From positions 296,157-360,156 of the forward strand of contig NZ_FWXK01000001.1 of NCBI RefSeq assembly GCF_900176325.1: 64,000 bases of DNA. Direction: 5' to 3'. The translations under genes were made by a program, and so were the position numbers. Below the pieces are notes generated by a model. It was given only the letters and a program-made list of their open reading frames with translations. It was not told the origin of the DNA and searched no databases. Source of the stretch: Aerococcus suis. GTDB taxonomy: Bacteria > Bacillota > Bacilli > Lactobacillales > Aerococcaceae. Position 1 is the first letter of the stretch; each line of letters begins with the position of its first letter. This document shows, one piece after another, positions 9,853 to 21,289 of the stretch.

Positions 9853-10413
9853 TCATTCCTCCTCTCTTGCTTCTAAACATGCTGCCACTTCTGACAGCGA
9901 AATCCCAAATAATTGTAATCTTTTCGCTAATTGTTTACCATTCACATGTCCCAAATGTAACTCTCTTGCTAAATAATCACGACGTTTTTTAGCTTCTCCA
10001 GCTCCAACTAAACCTAAATGTAATAAGGCACTCATCGGAATCTTTTCTTGTTGTGCCTTATCAGTAGTAGAATACACATCTTCTAGAGCGCGTCTTAAAG
10101 CAGAAAAGTCAGCATGCTCAACTCCCAAGCTTCCTTTATGCATCGGCTTAGCTTCATCTCGATTCAAAAATGCATGTTTCACATTCGGTAACACTCGTGT
10201 AATTTCTTGGCGAATTTTAGTACCTGATATATCAGGATCAGTAAACACAATCACACCACGTTCTTCATCAGCTTTAATAATTTCAGCCAGGGTTCGCTTA
10301 TCTAGAGCTGATCCGTTTGTTTCAATCGTATAAACATCGAAATATTGTTGAAGATTTTGGGTATCTGATCGTCCTTCGACAACAATGACTTCTTGAATCT
10401 TAGCCTTCTCCAT
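9853..10413 (-). CDS. rnmV: Ribonuclease M5
   Basis: A Toprim domain occupies roughly the first 100 residues, with VVEGRSDTQNL carrying the catalytic glutamate and FTDPDISG carrying the DxD pair. RNase M5 removes the ends of 5S rRNA precursor. I take the ATG at 10,413 (186 residues, the Bacillus length) because GAGGG precedes it; the longer frame to 10,437 overlaps tatD. The order tatD-rnmV-rsmA is conserved in Firmicutes. Confidence 0.94.
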   Translation of the reverse strand: MEKAKIQEVIVVEGRSDTQNLQQYFDVYTIETNGSALDKRTLAEIIKADEERGVIVFTDPDISGTKIRQEITRVLPNVKHAFLNRDEAKPMHKGSLGVEHADFSALRRALEDVYSTTDKAQQEKIPMSALLHLGLVGAGEAKKRRDYLARELHLGHVNGKQLAKRLQLFGISLSEVAACLEAREEE

Positions 10414-10420
10414 ACTTCCC

Positions 10421-11212
10421 TCATTTTCTAAAACCATTATCAGTTGCTGTTAACTTAAATAATTGACAAGCGTTTTTAAATGTTTGTTCTTCAACTTGAT
10501 TGAGTGACACTTGGCGCACTTTAGCAACACTTTCTGCAACATAGCGCACAAATCCTGTTTCATTACGTAACCCTCTTTTAGGATGTGGCGCTAAATACGG
10601 CGCATCTGTCTCAATAAGCAACCGGTCTTTCGGAACGAAACGACAAGCTTCTCTAATATCATCGGATTTATCATAGCTTACTGTGCCTGAAAAAGAAATA
10701 TGCATCCCTAAATCAAGAAATTTTTTCGCCCAATCTTTTCCTTCGCTAAAACTATGCATAATACCTCCAAAGTCTTCGACATGCTCATCTTTCAAAATAC
10801 GATAGCAGTCTGCCGTTGCTTCTCGATTATGGATGATAACCGGTAACTGATACTCACGGGCAATGGCTAGTTGTTTTCTTAATGCATCCTCTTGATTCGC
10901 TTTAGAACTAGAATCCCAATAATAGTCTAGTCCCGTTTCACCAAGCCCAACGACCCAAGGATTGAGTAATTCATGGCGCAAATATGTCTCAGCTGCTTCA
11001 TCAAAAGTATCCGCATCAGTTGGATGCCAGCCGATGATACTAACCATATCATCATTTTGTTCACCTAAACGTTGAGCTTCCTTAATCGTAGGATAATCAA
11101 ATCCCACGATAGCCATACCTTTGACCCCCATCAGACGTGCCCGTTCAATCACTTCTTGTTGGTCTCTTCTAAATTTATTTGCATTTAAGTGTGTATGCGT
11201 ATCAAACAACAT
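10421..11212 (-). CDS. tatD: TatD family metal-dependent hydrolase
   Basis: 263 residues of the TatD amidohydrolase fold: N-terminal FDTHTHLN with two metal-binding histidines, GETGLDYYWD, VIIHNRE and LIETDAPYL. Members act as 3'-5' DNA exonucleases or RNA repair nucleases. AAAGGAG precedes the ATG. It follows metG after a hairpin terminator and leads the tatD-rnmV-rsmA unit. Confidence 0.94.
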   Translation of the reverse strand: MLFDTHTHLNANKFRRDQQEVIERARLMGVKGMAIVGFDYPTIKEAQRLGEQNDDMVSIIGWHPTDADTFDEAAETYLRHELLNPWVVGLGETGLDYYWDSSSKANQEDALRKQLAIAREYQLPVIIHNREATADCYRILKDEHVEDFGGIMHSFSEGKDWAKKFLDLGMHISFSGTVSYDKSDDIREACRFVPKDRLLIETDAPYLAPHPKRGLRNETGFVRYVAESVAKVRQVSLNQVEEQTFKNACQLFKLTATDNGFRK

Positions 11213-11240
11213 ACCAAAACTCCTTTAACTAAAATAAGAT

Positions 11241-11272
11241 TAGGCGCTAATTCAAATGATTAGCGCCTATTT
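11241..11272 (-). terminator. Terminator after metG
   Basis: Perfect inverted repeat AGGCGCTAAT...ATTAGCGCCT with a seven-base loop, followed on the minus strand by a T-rich stretch. It separates metG from tatD, although readthrough is possible. Confidence 0.75.
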
Positions 11273-11283
11273 CAAATACTATC

Positions 11284-13302
<2,019 letters not shown>

Positions 13303-13428
13303 TTAAAATTTTCCTAATAAGTATACCATAATACAGATAATATTTTTACATCAGTAGTACTCTTACTCTAGAAACATCTAGGATTATCCCTTATAATAAT
13401 AAATAACTTTCACGAAAGGTGTTTATTT

Positions 13429-14373
13429 ATGCAACCTCTACTATCAATCGTTGTCCCATGTTTTAATGAAGAAGAAATGATTCCAATTTTCTACGACTAC
13501 TTAGAAAATATACCATTGCCTCTAAACCGCGAATATATTTTTGTCAATGATGGTTCCAAAGATAACTCTCTTCAACAGATGAAACGATTAAAACAGCTAG
13601 ACCCTTCACATGTACACTACGTTTCTTTTTCAAGAAATTTTGGTAAAGAAGCAGGTATTTACGCAGGATTACAGTATGCGGCAGGAGACTTTGTCGTTTT
13701 AATGGACGTTGATCTTCAAGACCCTCCTGAATTATTACCAGAAATGTTTAATATCCTAACAACAACTGATTATGACTGTGTAGGAACTAGACGACTAACA
13801 CGTGAAGGAGAACCACCAATCAGATCATTTTTTAGCAAAAAATTTTATCAAGTAATTAATAAAATTTCGCAAACTGAAATTGTTGATGGTGCACGTGACT
13901 ATCGTATGATGACACGGCAAATGGTGGATGCTATCTTACAAATGACCGAATACAATCGCTTTTCAAAAGGAATATTTTCATGGGTTGGATTTAATACTAA
14001 ATACCTTCCATATAATAATATTGAGAGAAAAGCTGGTGAAACGTCTTGGTCATTTTGGCAGTTACTCCTTTATGCCTTGGATGGAATCACTTCCTTTTCT
14101 ACCGTTCCACTAACACTTTCCTCTGTTTTAGGGTTTATTCTTTTTATATTAGCAATTGTCCTTGGTATATTTTTCTTAATCAGGACTTTATTATTTGGTA
14201 ACCCTACTTCAGGATGGACATCTTTAATTGTTATTATTTTATTTGTCAGCGGAAGTCAATTATTCTCTTTGGGAATATTAGGAAAATACTTAAGTCACAT
14301 TTACTTAGAATCCAAAAAAAGACCGCTATTTATTGTAAAAGAATCCGATATTAGAAATAAAGATCGCCATTAA
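13429..14373 (+). CDS. GtrB-type polyprenol-phosphate glycosyltransferase
   Basis: 314 residues. An N-terminal GT2 domain contains VVPCFNEEEMI, the DVDLQDPPE metal site and RDYRMMT, followed by two membrane helices (about residues 225-290). Such enzymes move glucose or another sugar from a nucleotide donor to undecaprenyl phosphate on the inner face of the membrane. It would feed the GtrA flippase at 6.2 kb and a GT-C enzyme like the broken one at 4.6-6.0 kb. It is monocistronic, with TATAAT at 13,392 and its own terminator. Confidence 0.9.
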   Translation: MQPLLSIVVPCFNEEEMIPIFYDYLENIPLPLNREYIFVNDGSKDNSLQQMKRLKQLDPSHVHYVSFSRNFGKEAGIYAGLQYAAGDFVVLMDVDLQDPPELLPEMFNILTTTDYDCVGTRRLTREGEPPIRSFFSKKFYQVINKISQTEIVDGARDYRMMTRQMVDAILQMTEYNRFSKGIFSWVGFNTKYLPYNNIERKAGETSWSFWQLLLYALDGITSFSTVPLTLSSVLGFILFILAIVLGIFFLIRTLLFGNPTSGWTSLIVIILFVSGSQLFSLGILGKYLSHIYLESKKRPLFIVKESDIRNKDRH

Positions 14374-14399
14374 TCGTTCTCTATGAGCTTATAAAAACA

Positions 14400-14442
14400 A
14401 AAGAGATAAGAATGCTGATAAAAACATTCCTATCTCTTTTTT
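14400..14442. terminator. Terminator between gtrB-like gene and NlpC/P60 gene
   Basis: Inverted repeat AGAGATAAGAATG...CATTCCTATCTCT followed by a T run on the plus strand and A run on the other side. It serves two converging genes. Confidence 0.82.
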
Positions 14443-14999
14443 TATGGCAAAATACGAATCATAAAACTTGGAGAAAAGTCATAAATATGTCCATTTCCTA
14501 CATATTGCCCGGGACTTGGCGCATGCACATAACCGCCATCACCATTCGCTATAGCCACATGGTAAACATCTCCCCTATTATCTTCCCAGAAGTATAAGTC
14601 CCCTTTCTTAGCTTGTTGAATAGATTTCCTTTTACCTAATAATTGCTGTTCTTGAGTAATACGAGGCAATGCGATTCCATGTGCTCGAAAGACAACTTGA
14701 ACTAATCCGGAGCAGTCAATTCCCGCTCGACTCGTCCCTCCCCAGACATAGGGCGTTCCGATATAACGCTGTGCTTCTTGATAAATTTTATCTCTCATTC
14801 CTTCACTTTTATCTTTTACTGTTGATAAATAAGGATTGAGATTTACAGTTTCTGCATTCGGATGATAATGGGTTAAATCTTCTCCATCTTTCATCGCTTC
14901 AACATCTTTATTTGTAATCCCAACCATTTGTGCATTAACCTCTGGGACCATCCCCGCTAAATAATTCAATAATATGAAACCTATTACCCATTTTTTCAT
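14442..14999 (-). CDS. Secreted NlpC/P60 family peptidoglycan hydrolase
   Basis: 185 residues. A signal-peptide-like N-terminus (MKKWVIGFILLNYLAGM ... VNA) is followed by a short linker and an NlpC/P60 domain with the catalytic cysteine in GIDCSGLV and histidines in VYHVAIA and YVHAPS. The family cleaves gamma-D-Glu to diamino-acid bonds in peptide stems. I chose the ATG at 14,999 because GGAGG is eight bases upstream; the longer frame begins inside that site. There is no SH3 or LysM domain, so it is a minimal enzyme. Confidence 0.88.
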   Translation of the reverse strand: MKKWVIGFILLNYLAGMVPEVNAQMVGITNKDVEAMKDGEDLTHYHPNAETVNLNPYLSTVKDKSEGMRDKIYQEAQRYIGTPYVWGGTSRAGIDCSGLVQVVFRAHGIALPRITQEQQLLGKRKSIQQAKKGDLYFWEDNRGDVYHVAIANGDGGYVHAPSPGQYVGNGHIYDFSPSFMIRILP

Positions 15000-15052
15000 T
15001 AAGTCATCCTCCATATCGTATAGTATCTATAAATACGGAGAGATTTCTGTAT

Positions 15053-15089
15053 AAAAAAGCGAACAAGACATTATGCCTTATCCGCTATT
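15053..15089 (-). terminator. Terminator after tyrS
   Basis: On the minus strand AGCGGATAAG pairs with CTTGTTCGCT (two G-U pairs) and is followed by a T run. It lies just downstream of the tyrS stop. Confidence 0.65.
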
Positions 15090-15094
15090 AGTTA

Positions 15095-16354
15095 TTATTC
15101 AAAAGTCATTAAAAAGTATTTTTTCTTACCACGTCTAACCACAACATATTTGTTTTCAATGGCAATATCTGGTGTGATTTCGTAATCAACATCTGTAATT
15201 TTTTCGCCGTTAATACGAATGGCACCGTTGTTAACATCTTCTCTCGCTTGACGACGAGATTTTTCAATGCCATTATCAACTAACCAAATCGCTAAAGTAT
15301 TGGGTTCACGAGGGACAGTTTGTCCTGGCATATTTTGGAATCCTTGTTCAATTTGTTTACCCGTTAAATCGCGAATATTACCTGAGAATAATGCTTCTGT
15401 AATTTGTTTCGCATCTGCCAAACCAGCGTCACCATGAACGAAGCGAGTCACTTCTTCAGCTAAACGTTTTTGAGCGAGACGTTTTCCTGGGTCTTCTGCC
15501 ACAGCTGTTTCTAATTCAGCAATTTCATCTTGATCTAAGAAAGTAAAGTATTTTAAATACTTAATAACATCTGCATCATCTTGATTAATCCAAAATTGAT
15601 AAAATTCATATGGTGATGTTTTCTCTGGATCTAACCAAACAGCTCCTCCCGCTGTCTTACCAAATTTAGTACCGTCAGATTTTAACATTAATGGAATCGT
15701 TAGCCCGTAAGCTTCTGCTTCAGTTCCTTCTTCTTTACGAATTAACTCTAAACCAGCTGTAATATTTCCCCATTGGTCACCACCACCAACTTGAACTTGG
15801 ACATCTGCTTCTTGATAAAGATGTAGGAAGTCAATTGATTGTAAGATTTGGTAAGCAAATTCTGTAAAAGAAATTCCTGTTTCTAAACGGCTACTTACAA
15901 TATCTTTCGCTAGCATCGTATTAATATTGAATCGTTTCCCATAATGACGGAGAAAATCTAATAACGTTAATTCTTTCGCCCAATCAAAATTATTAAAAAT
16001 TCTAAAATCGGCATCGTCATCTTTTAAGAATAACCGTTTCATCATTGCCGTTAATCGTTGCGCATTTTTTTCAACTTGTTCCATTGATTGCAGGTTTCGT
16101 TCTTCTGATTTACCAGATGGATCGCCGATAGTACCAGTCGCTCCACCAATAACAATCACTGGGCGATGTCCAGCTAATTGGAATCGTTTGAGTACCATAA
16201 ACGGAATCAAGTGCCCAATATGAAGCGAATCTCCAGTTGGGTCAACACCGCAATAGACACCTACCGCTTTATCTGCTGTTAATTGTCGCAATCCTTCTTC
16301 ATCAGTCATTTGATTAATGGCGCCTCGCCATTCTAACTCATCAATAATATTCAT
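15095..16354 (-). CDS. tyrS: Tyrosyl-tRNA synthetase
   Basis: 419 residues. The class I nucleotide-binding motif is HIGH in DSLHIGHLIPF; the KMSKS equivalent is KFGKTAGG, typical of bacterial TyrRS. The DQWGN signature and a C-terminal S4 RNA-binding domain (about residues 350-415) are also present. It charges tRNA(Tyr). AAGGAG precedes the ATG. A T-box leader upstream should couple expression to the level of uncharged tRNA(Tyr). Confidence 0.97.
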   Translation of the reverse strand: MNIIDELEWRGAINQMTDEEGLRQLTADKAVGVYCGVDPTGDSLHIGHLIPFMVLKRFQLAGHRPVIVIGGATGTIGDPSGKSEERNLQSMEQVEKNAQRLTAMMKRLFLKDDDADFRIFNNFDWAKELTLLDFLRHYGKRFNINTMLAKDIVSSRLETGISFTEFAYQILQSIDFLHLYQEADVQVQVGGGDQWGNITAGLELIRKEEGTEAEAYGLTIPLMLKSDGTKFGKTAGGAVWLDPEKTSPYEFYQFWINQDDADVIKYLKYFTFLDQDEIAELETAVAEDPGKRLAQKRLAEEVTRFVHGDAGLADAKQITEALFSGNIRDLTGKQIEQGFQNMPGQTVPREPNTLAIWLVDNGIEKSRRQAREDVNNGAIRINGEKITDVDYEITPDIAIENKYVVVRRGKKKYFLMTFE

Positions 16355-16365
16355 ATATAACTCCT

Positions 16366-16592
16366 TCCTAACAAAAAAGCCCCTCTAGCCATCAACGACT
16401 AGAGGGACGATGTTTACCGTGTTACCACCCATATTGCTACCATCAGTAGCCACTCTTTGCTTAACGCGCATAACGTCTCATTGAGAAACACTCCTGATTG
16501 TAATTTCAAAGACAATAAGACACTAGTTTTCACCAACCACTAGCTCTCTTCAGTTCCTTATTGATTCTACTCGATCATTCATTGTGTCAATA
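16366..16592 (-). promoter_or_regulatory. T-box leader of tyrS
   Basis: Reading the minus strand, a TTGACA-like -35 at about 16,590 is followed by a structured leader. The conserved T-box bulge GGGTGGTAACACGG (about 16,418-16,433) precedes the terminator CCCTCTAGTC...GGCTAGAGGGGC with a T run. A UAC in the apical part of stem I (in GAAATTACAATC) is a plausible tyrosine specifier. The known mechanism is that uncharged tRNA(Tyr) binds and stabilises the antiterminator. Confidence 0.9.
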
Positions 16593-16654
16593 TGTGTTTT
16601 AACGTTAGTATAAATAGGTCCTATCAAACTGTCAAGCACAACTCAAAGACCTTC

Positions 16655-17830
16655 CTAACGTAAATCATTAAGCCAATCATGCATAGCCACTAATAAATAT
16701 AATTGTGCTCCGCTCATAATAGCTGCTTCATCCATTTGATAATGAGGATTATACGCTGAAAAAGTGGTATCAATCTCATGATTACCCATACCAACAATCC
16801 CCATAAAACCAGGAACTTCCTGTAAATAAGCACCAAAATCTTCTGATTCTAGTGCTGGTTTTGCTTCAAACCAATTCACATCAGTCAGTTTAGACTGTAA
16901 CTCTTCCTTAATATGGTTAACGATTTCTTCATCAATAACGACAGCTTCATTGATAGGGGTATAATCAAACGTTTGTAATCCCTCTTGCATAGTAGCGATA
17001 CTTTTGGCTTGACGAGCTAAGGTTCGCGAGATTTCTTCATCAGCATACTCGTCAAAAGTTCGAACGACTCCTGATAACGTAGCTTTAGATGGAATACTAT
17101 TCCATCTTTCACCTATTTCGGCAGTTCCTATCGTAATTAATGAAGGCGTTGATGGTCCGATAGTTCGCGTATTCACTGATTGACAAGCCAAAATAAATTG
17201 AGCGGCCATAATTGAGGTATCAACTCCTTGTTCAGGATGAGCAACTGCACTCGCATCACCGCCAAATGTTGCTTCAAACATAGCCGTTCTACCATATGTC
17301 AATCCTTTGGGAAGTGCCATTGCCCCAGTATTATGTGATGGGTCCCAATTCAACCCAAAAATGAGCTCCACATTTGATAAAACATTTTGATCAATCATCA
17401 ATTGCGCTCCTCCAGCGGCTTCACTCGAAGGTTGAAATAGAAATCGAATATTCATTGCTAATTGCTCTTTGTATTCTAGTAATGTTTTTGCAACATACAT
17501 TAAGGCAGCCATTTGAGCGTCATGACCATTCGCATGCATAGCCACTTGATCAACTGCCTGATAATCCAAATGATCATTAAGTTCTGTCATGTATACACCA
17601 TCTATATTAGCTCTTAACAACAAGTATGGTTTTTTATCATCAATTTGGAGATCGACTACTAATCCAGTAGGTTCTAATAATTTTGGAGTTAGACCTAATT
17701 CTTCAAAAAAATCAGCAATATACTGGGTCGTTTGAAATTCTTCTAATGAGAGTTCAGGATATTGATGAAAATAACGGCGTAAATTAATCATTGGTTCCGC
17801 AAACTGAGTAAGTCGATCTAATGGAGACAT
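16655..17830 (-). CDS. Degenerate M20D amidohydrolase-like protein, probable pseudoenzyme
   Basis: 391 residues with an M20D fold (HipO/AbgB/IAA-amino-acid hydrolase type): HQYPELSLEEFQTT near the N-terminus and SEDFGAYL near the C-terminus. Most metal and catalytic positions differ from the family pattern. HACGHD reads HANGHD (bridging cysteine to Asn), FQPAEE reads FQPSSE (general-base Glu lost), the histidine of the HVxP motif reads NWDP, and the C-terminal HHPxY reads YNPHY. The frame is intact and the protein is full length. Start 17,830 is chosen for a nearby AAGGATGGGA ribosome site. It is probably co-transcribed with the two genes upstream. Confidence 0.75.
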   Translation of the reverse strand: MSPLDRLTQFAEPMINLRRYFHQYPELSLEEFQTTQYIADFFEELGLTPKLLEPTGLVVDLQIDDKKPYLLLRANIDGVYMTELNDHLDYQAVDQVAMHANGHDAQMAALMYVAKTLLEYKEQLAMNIRFLFQPSSEAAGGAQLMIDQNVLSNVELIFGLNWDPSHNTGAMALPKGLTYGRTAMFEATFGGDASAVAHPEQGVDTSIMAAQFILACQSVNTRTIGPSTPSLITIGTAEIGERWNSIPSKATLSGVVRTFDEYADEEISRTLARQAKSIATMQEGLQTFDYTPINEAVVIDEEIVNHIKEELQSKLTDVNWFEAKPALESEDFGAYLQEVPGFMGIVGMGNHEIDTTFSAYNPHYQMDEAAIMSGAQLYLLVAMHDWLNDLR

Positions 17831-17831
17831 A

Positions 17832-18005
17832 TTATTCCCATCCTTCCTTATCCCAAGCCATACCATCTAATTGGCCTTTTGCTTGTTCTAAACGTTTATC
17901 GGTTTCTCGAATTGATTGTTTTACTGCTTCAAACAATGCTTTTTCTTCATAAGAAGTTGCTTGTGCATATGCCCGATCTAATATGTCATCTGTCCACTCA
18001 TCCAT
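17832..18005 (-). CDS. Small acidic helical protein of unknown function
   Basis: 57 residues from the ATG at 18,005 (AAAGGAAA upstream): MDEWTDDILDRAYAQATSYEEKALF and onward, rich in charged residues and predicted largely alpha-helical. I do not recognise the family. It ends one base before the start of the degenerate M20D gene and begins 32 bases after the flavodoxin-fold gene, so the three look like one operon. The tight packing and good ribosome site argue that it is real. Confidence 0.65.
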   Translation of the reverse strand: MDEWTDDILDRAYAQATSYEEKALFEAVKQSIRETDKRLEQAKGQLDGMAWDKEGWE

Positions 18006-18037
18006 TAAGCATTTCCTTTCCACATTTATTTAGTATT

Positions 18038-18721
18038 TTAACGCCACGAACTTTTAGGTAGATCACGCTCAATCATCGCTAAATCGTCTAGTCGTTCTTT
18101 CCATTCATCCGCAATCAACTGTAATGGTAATCCCGGATAATTATCTCCTTTTTCATTGGCAATACTTTGTAATTGCTGAACTAACCAATGAGATCGTTGT
18201 GAAAATGTTGGATTAGCTGGTAAATCTAAATGTTCCTTGAAGGCAATCAATTGATAACGCTTCATACGGTCGGTACTATACCCGTGTTGCTCTAAAATAA
18301 AAGGTGGTAAGTAAGTCATCCCCAAAGCATGGGCTAACGTTTTATATGGTGACAATAATTCTGATAATGTCACATCCTCACGGCCACCATCACGATAATG
18401 TTTCAAAGGAACACCAATTGAAATAAGCACCCCTAATTCTTTGCCTTGTAAATGATGATGATAGTTATCTAGAAAGTCATCTGTTAAAACCGCCGTGATC
18501 CAATTAGAAACTACCCCTGGCGCTTGATACCAATATAGAGGAAATTGTAAAAAAATCCGTTTCGCGGCTAATACCTGTTGTTGTGCTGCTTGTATCATTG
18601 CTGAATCCATATGTTCTGCCATTTCTATAAACGGAATTTCCTTAGGTACCGCTGCCTTCATAAATTGATGACTTCCTGATTCTGACAAATCAGGATGTCC
18701 ACAAAAAATGACTGTTTGCAT
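18038..18721 (-). CDS. NAD(P)H dehydrogenase (quinone)-like flavodoxin-fold protein
   Basis: 227 residues of the Flavodoxin_2 family (KefF/MdaB-like). An N-terminal VIFCGHPDLSESGSHQ contacts FMN phosphate, and the family hallmark FPLYWYQAPGVVSNW is near residue 80. Such enzymes reduce quinones or other electrophiles with NAD(P)H. The C-terminal extension beyond about residue 185 is longer than in short members. It is the first gene of a putative operon with the small 57-residue protein and the M20D-like protein. Confidence 0.82.
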   Translation of the reverse strand: MQTVIFCGHPDLSESGSHQFMKAAVPKEIPFIEMAEHMDSAMIQAAQQQVLAAKRIFLQFPLYWYQAPGVVSNWITAVLTDDFLDNYHHHLQGKELGVLISIGVPLKHYRDGGREDVTLSELLSPYKTLAHALGMTYLPPFILEQHGYSTDRMKRYQLIAFKEHLDLPANPTFSQRSHWLVQQLQSIANEKGDNYPGLPLQLIADEWKERLDDLAMIERDLPKSSWR

Positions 18722-18845
18722 TCTCTCACCTCTCTACATCACTCTTATCGCTATTATAACAGTGTCTGAATATAATCACCCGTAAAACTACTTTTCTTCT
18801 CGTTAAATCGTTTCACACCCTCATTTATCCCCATAACCACACTTA

Positions 18846-18862
18846 TGTTAGATTTTATTACA
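18846..18862. promoter_or_regulatory. GlnR/TnrA-type operator upstream of glnA
   Basis: The 17 bases TGTTAGATTTTATTACA match the nitrogen-control box TGTNA-N7-TNACA exactly. The site lies 112 bases before the glnA start codon. This suggests repression or activation by a MerR-family GlnR, although no glnR gene is present in the window. Confidence 0.75.
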
Positions 18863-18973
18863 TGAATTAGAGCTTTTGCTTGTAATTTCTACAAACATCC
18901 CTCATACTCAATTACATAATCTTGAAATAATACTTTGTAACGAATAAAAATGGTTTTAAGAAAGGAATTTATC

Positions 18974-20311
18974 ATGTCAAAATGGACTGCTGAAGACATC
19001 CGCCGCGATGCTAAAGAAAAAAATGTACACTTTATTCGTCTAGCTTTTTCAGACGTTAATGGGATTTTAAAAAATGTCGAAATCCCAATTAGTCAATTAG
19101 ATAAAGCATTAGATAATAAAATGATGTTTGACGGTTCTTCTATCGAAGGATTTGTTCGTATCGAAGAATCCGATATGTACTTATACCCTGATTTAGATAC
19201 ATGGTTAGTTTTTCCATGGGGAAGCGATAATAGTACCAAAATTGGAATGTTAATCTGTGATATTTATACTCCAGACCACAAACCGTTTAAAGGTGACCCA
19301 CGTAGTAATTTAAAACGAATGGTGAATAAATTAAGCGATAAAGGCTTTACCGACTTTAACTTAGGTCCAGAAGCAGAGTTTTTCCTATTCAAATTAGACG
19401 AAAATAATGAAGCTACGACAAAAGTAAATGACTATGGGGCTTATTTCGACTTAGCTCCTGTCGATTTAGGAGAAAACTGCCGTCGCGAAATTGTTCTAGT
19501 ATTAGAAGAACTTGGTTTCGAAGTTGAAGCTTCACATCACGAAACAGCTATCGGTCAACACGAAATTGACTTTAAATACGCAAGTGTTGTTGACGCTTGT
19601 GACAAAATCCAAATTTTTAAATTAATCGTTAAAAGTATCGCTCGTAAACATAATTTACATGCGACATTTATGCCAAAACCTATTTACGGTATTTCTGGTT
19701 CTGGTATGCACTGCAATATGTCACTATTCAATAAAGATGGCAATGCTTTTTATGATCCAGAAGCAGAATTAGAACTATCTAAAACAGCGCTTCACTTTAT
19801 GACAGGGGTCTTAAATCACGCCAAAGCTATTACAGCTGTCGCTAACCCACTAGTCAACTCATACAAACGTCTCGTGTCTGGATACGAAGCACCTGTTTAT
19901 ATTGCATGGTCAGCTCATAACCGTTCACCACTTGTCCGCATCCCATCTTCACGTGGTGTATCTACTCGTATTGAATTACGTTCGGTTGACCCTTCAGCAA
20001 ACCCATATTTAGCAATGGCAGCTATCATTGGCGCCGGTCTAGATGGAATCGAAAAAGCTGAACCAGTTCCTGAACCAACTGACCGCAATATCTATAATAT
20101 GACTTCTGCTGAACTGGCTGAAATCGGCATCGAAAAATTACCAGGTTCTCTACACCGTGCAGTGAATGAATTAGAAAATGACGAAGTTGTCCAAGATGCG
20201 CTTGGTACCCATATTTCAGATAACTTCATTTCAAGCAAACGTGTTGAATATAAAGAATATACAATGCAAATTTCAGAATGGGAACTACAAAATTACTTAA
20301 AACAATATTAA
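18974..20311 (+). CDS. glnA: Glutamine synthetase type I (GSI-alpha)
   Basis: 445 residues, the short Firmicutes form without the adenylylation insert. Visible motifs are the N-terminal latch FDGSSIEGF, the metal/glutamate site GPEAEFFLF, the ATP-site [12 protein letters not shown] and C-terminal [15 protein letters not shown]. It condenses glutamate and ammonia. The ATG at 18,974 follows AAAGGAATTT; the annotated frame upstream is untranslated leader. In most Lactobacillales glnR precedes glnA; here glnA stands alone with a GlnR-type box and its own terminator. Confidence 0.97.
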   Translation: MSKWTAEDIRRDAKEKNVHFIRLAFSDVNGILKNVEIPISQLDKALDNKMMFDGSSIEGFVRIEESDMYLYPDLDTWLVFPWGSDNSTKIGMLICDIYTPDHKPFKGDPRSNLKRMVNKLSDKGFTDFNLGPEAEFFLFKLDENNEATTKVNDYGAYFDLAPVDLGENCRREIVLVLEELGFEVEASHHETAIGQHEIDFKYASVVDACDKIQIFKLIVKSIARKHNLHATFMPKPIYGISGSGMHCNMSLFNKDGNAFYDPEAELELSKTALHFMTGVLNHAKAITAVANPLVNSYKRLVSGYEAPVYIAWSAHNRSPLVRIPSSRGVSTRIELRSVDPSANPYLAMAAIIGAGLDGIEKAEPVPEPTDRNIYNMTSAELAEIGIEKLPGSLHRAVNELENDEVVQDALGTHISDNFISSKRVEYKEYTMQISEWELQNYLKQY

Positions 20312-20334
20312 TTCATCTATCATCTGATAGACGT

Positions 20335-20368
20335 AAAAGGGGTAAGAAAAAGTTCTTACCCCTTTTTA
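20335..20368 (+). terminator. Terminator after glnA
   Basis: Inverted repeat AAGGGGTAAGAA...TTCTTACCCCTT followed by a T run on the plus strand. Confidence 0.87.
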
Positions 20369-20435
20369 CTATACATTTTTTATCAGTAAACTTTTTTCAG
20401 CTAAAAAGGCAGCTCTGATAATCCTCTTTTAGCAA

Positions 20436-21200
20436 TTAAAAATCATCCCACTCATAAGTGATATCTTCAGCTGACGAACGATTAGCACCTTCTGTAGATG
20501 AAGGATGGTCATTCGCTCCATCATCTGAAGAGAACGTCATGTTTGAATGTTTTTCCGTCTCCCATCGATGCTCATCAAATGAAGACATTTGTGGATATCC
20601 ATTCTCTTCTAGACACATTTCATAAAAATCAATCATTGCTAATGTAAAGTATGGTTTAACGTAGAAATAAGCTAATCCAAAAGTTAACATAATGATGATA
20701 TCCCATAAAATAAATCGACAATACAATCCAATTAATTGCCATTTATGCCCTCGCATTAATTGACGACTAGCCGTAATTGCTTCATTGTAACGAATTTGTG
20801 GGAAATCAATAATAATATACTCTACTAAAGCATAACTTAACCACTTATAAATACCAGGAATAATCAATAGACATGTCCAAAACGTTAAGTAAAGATATTT
20901 CAACCATAATGTAATCGTATATGATAGCGAATAGTTTAACAATGGTGCCACAAAATCACGTGAGAGCTCTGGATTTAATCCATTTTTAATAACCATTAAT
21001 AATCGTTTATACGCTGTCTGTAAGCCAGTGACGAGTAAAGCGCTTACTATCGCTAAAATGATTCCCAAAGGAAATGTTAAAACAGGGGATAATGAGGCAA
21101 TCGAAATGGCCATTGTAAAAACAATAGTCAAAACCACATACCACGGCCAATTACGGCGCATAAATTGTTTCGCAATCTTTTTATGTTGTCTTTCACTCAC
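20436..21200 (-). CDS. DUF975 family integral membrane protein
   Basis: 254 residues with five to six hydrophobic helices between about residues 15 and 205 and a hydrophilic, Ser/Glu-rich C-terminal tail of about 50 residues. The central segment IPGIYKWLSYALVEYIIID and the following helices fit DUF975, a family of unknown function common in Gram-positive bacteria. The start is GTG with GGAGGTGAT upstream. Confidence 0.82.
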   Translation of the reverse strand: MSERQHKKIAKQFMRRNWPWYVVLTIVFTMAISIASLSPVLTFPLGIILAIVSALLVTGLQTAYKRLLMVIKNGLNPELSRDFVAPLLNYSLSYTITLWLKYLYLTFWTCLLIIPGIYKWLSYALVEYIIIDFPQIRYNEAITASRQLMRGHKWQLIGLYCRFILWDIIIMLTFGLAYFYVKPYFTLAMIDFYEMCLEENGYPQMSSFDEHRWETEKHSNMTFSSDDGANDHPSSTEGANRSSAEDITYEWDDF

Positions 21201-21289
21201 AGAACATCACCTCCATTACTAATAGTTTACGATAGTACACCAGCTAAGGCATCAGTCTTTAGGATGACATCTAGAATGACCATCATATA

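Noticed and set aside
14412..14597. Plus-strand frame downstream of the gtrB-like gene
   Set aside because: It begins inside the terminator hairpin and is antisense to the NlpC/P60 gene.
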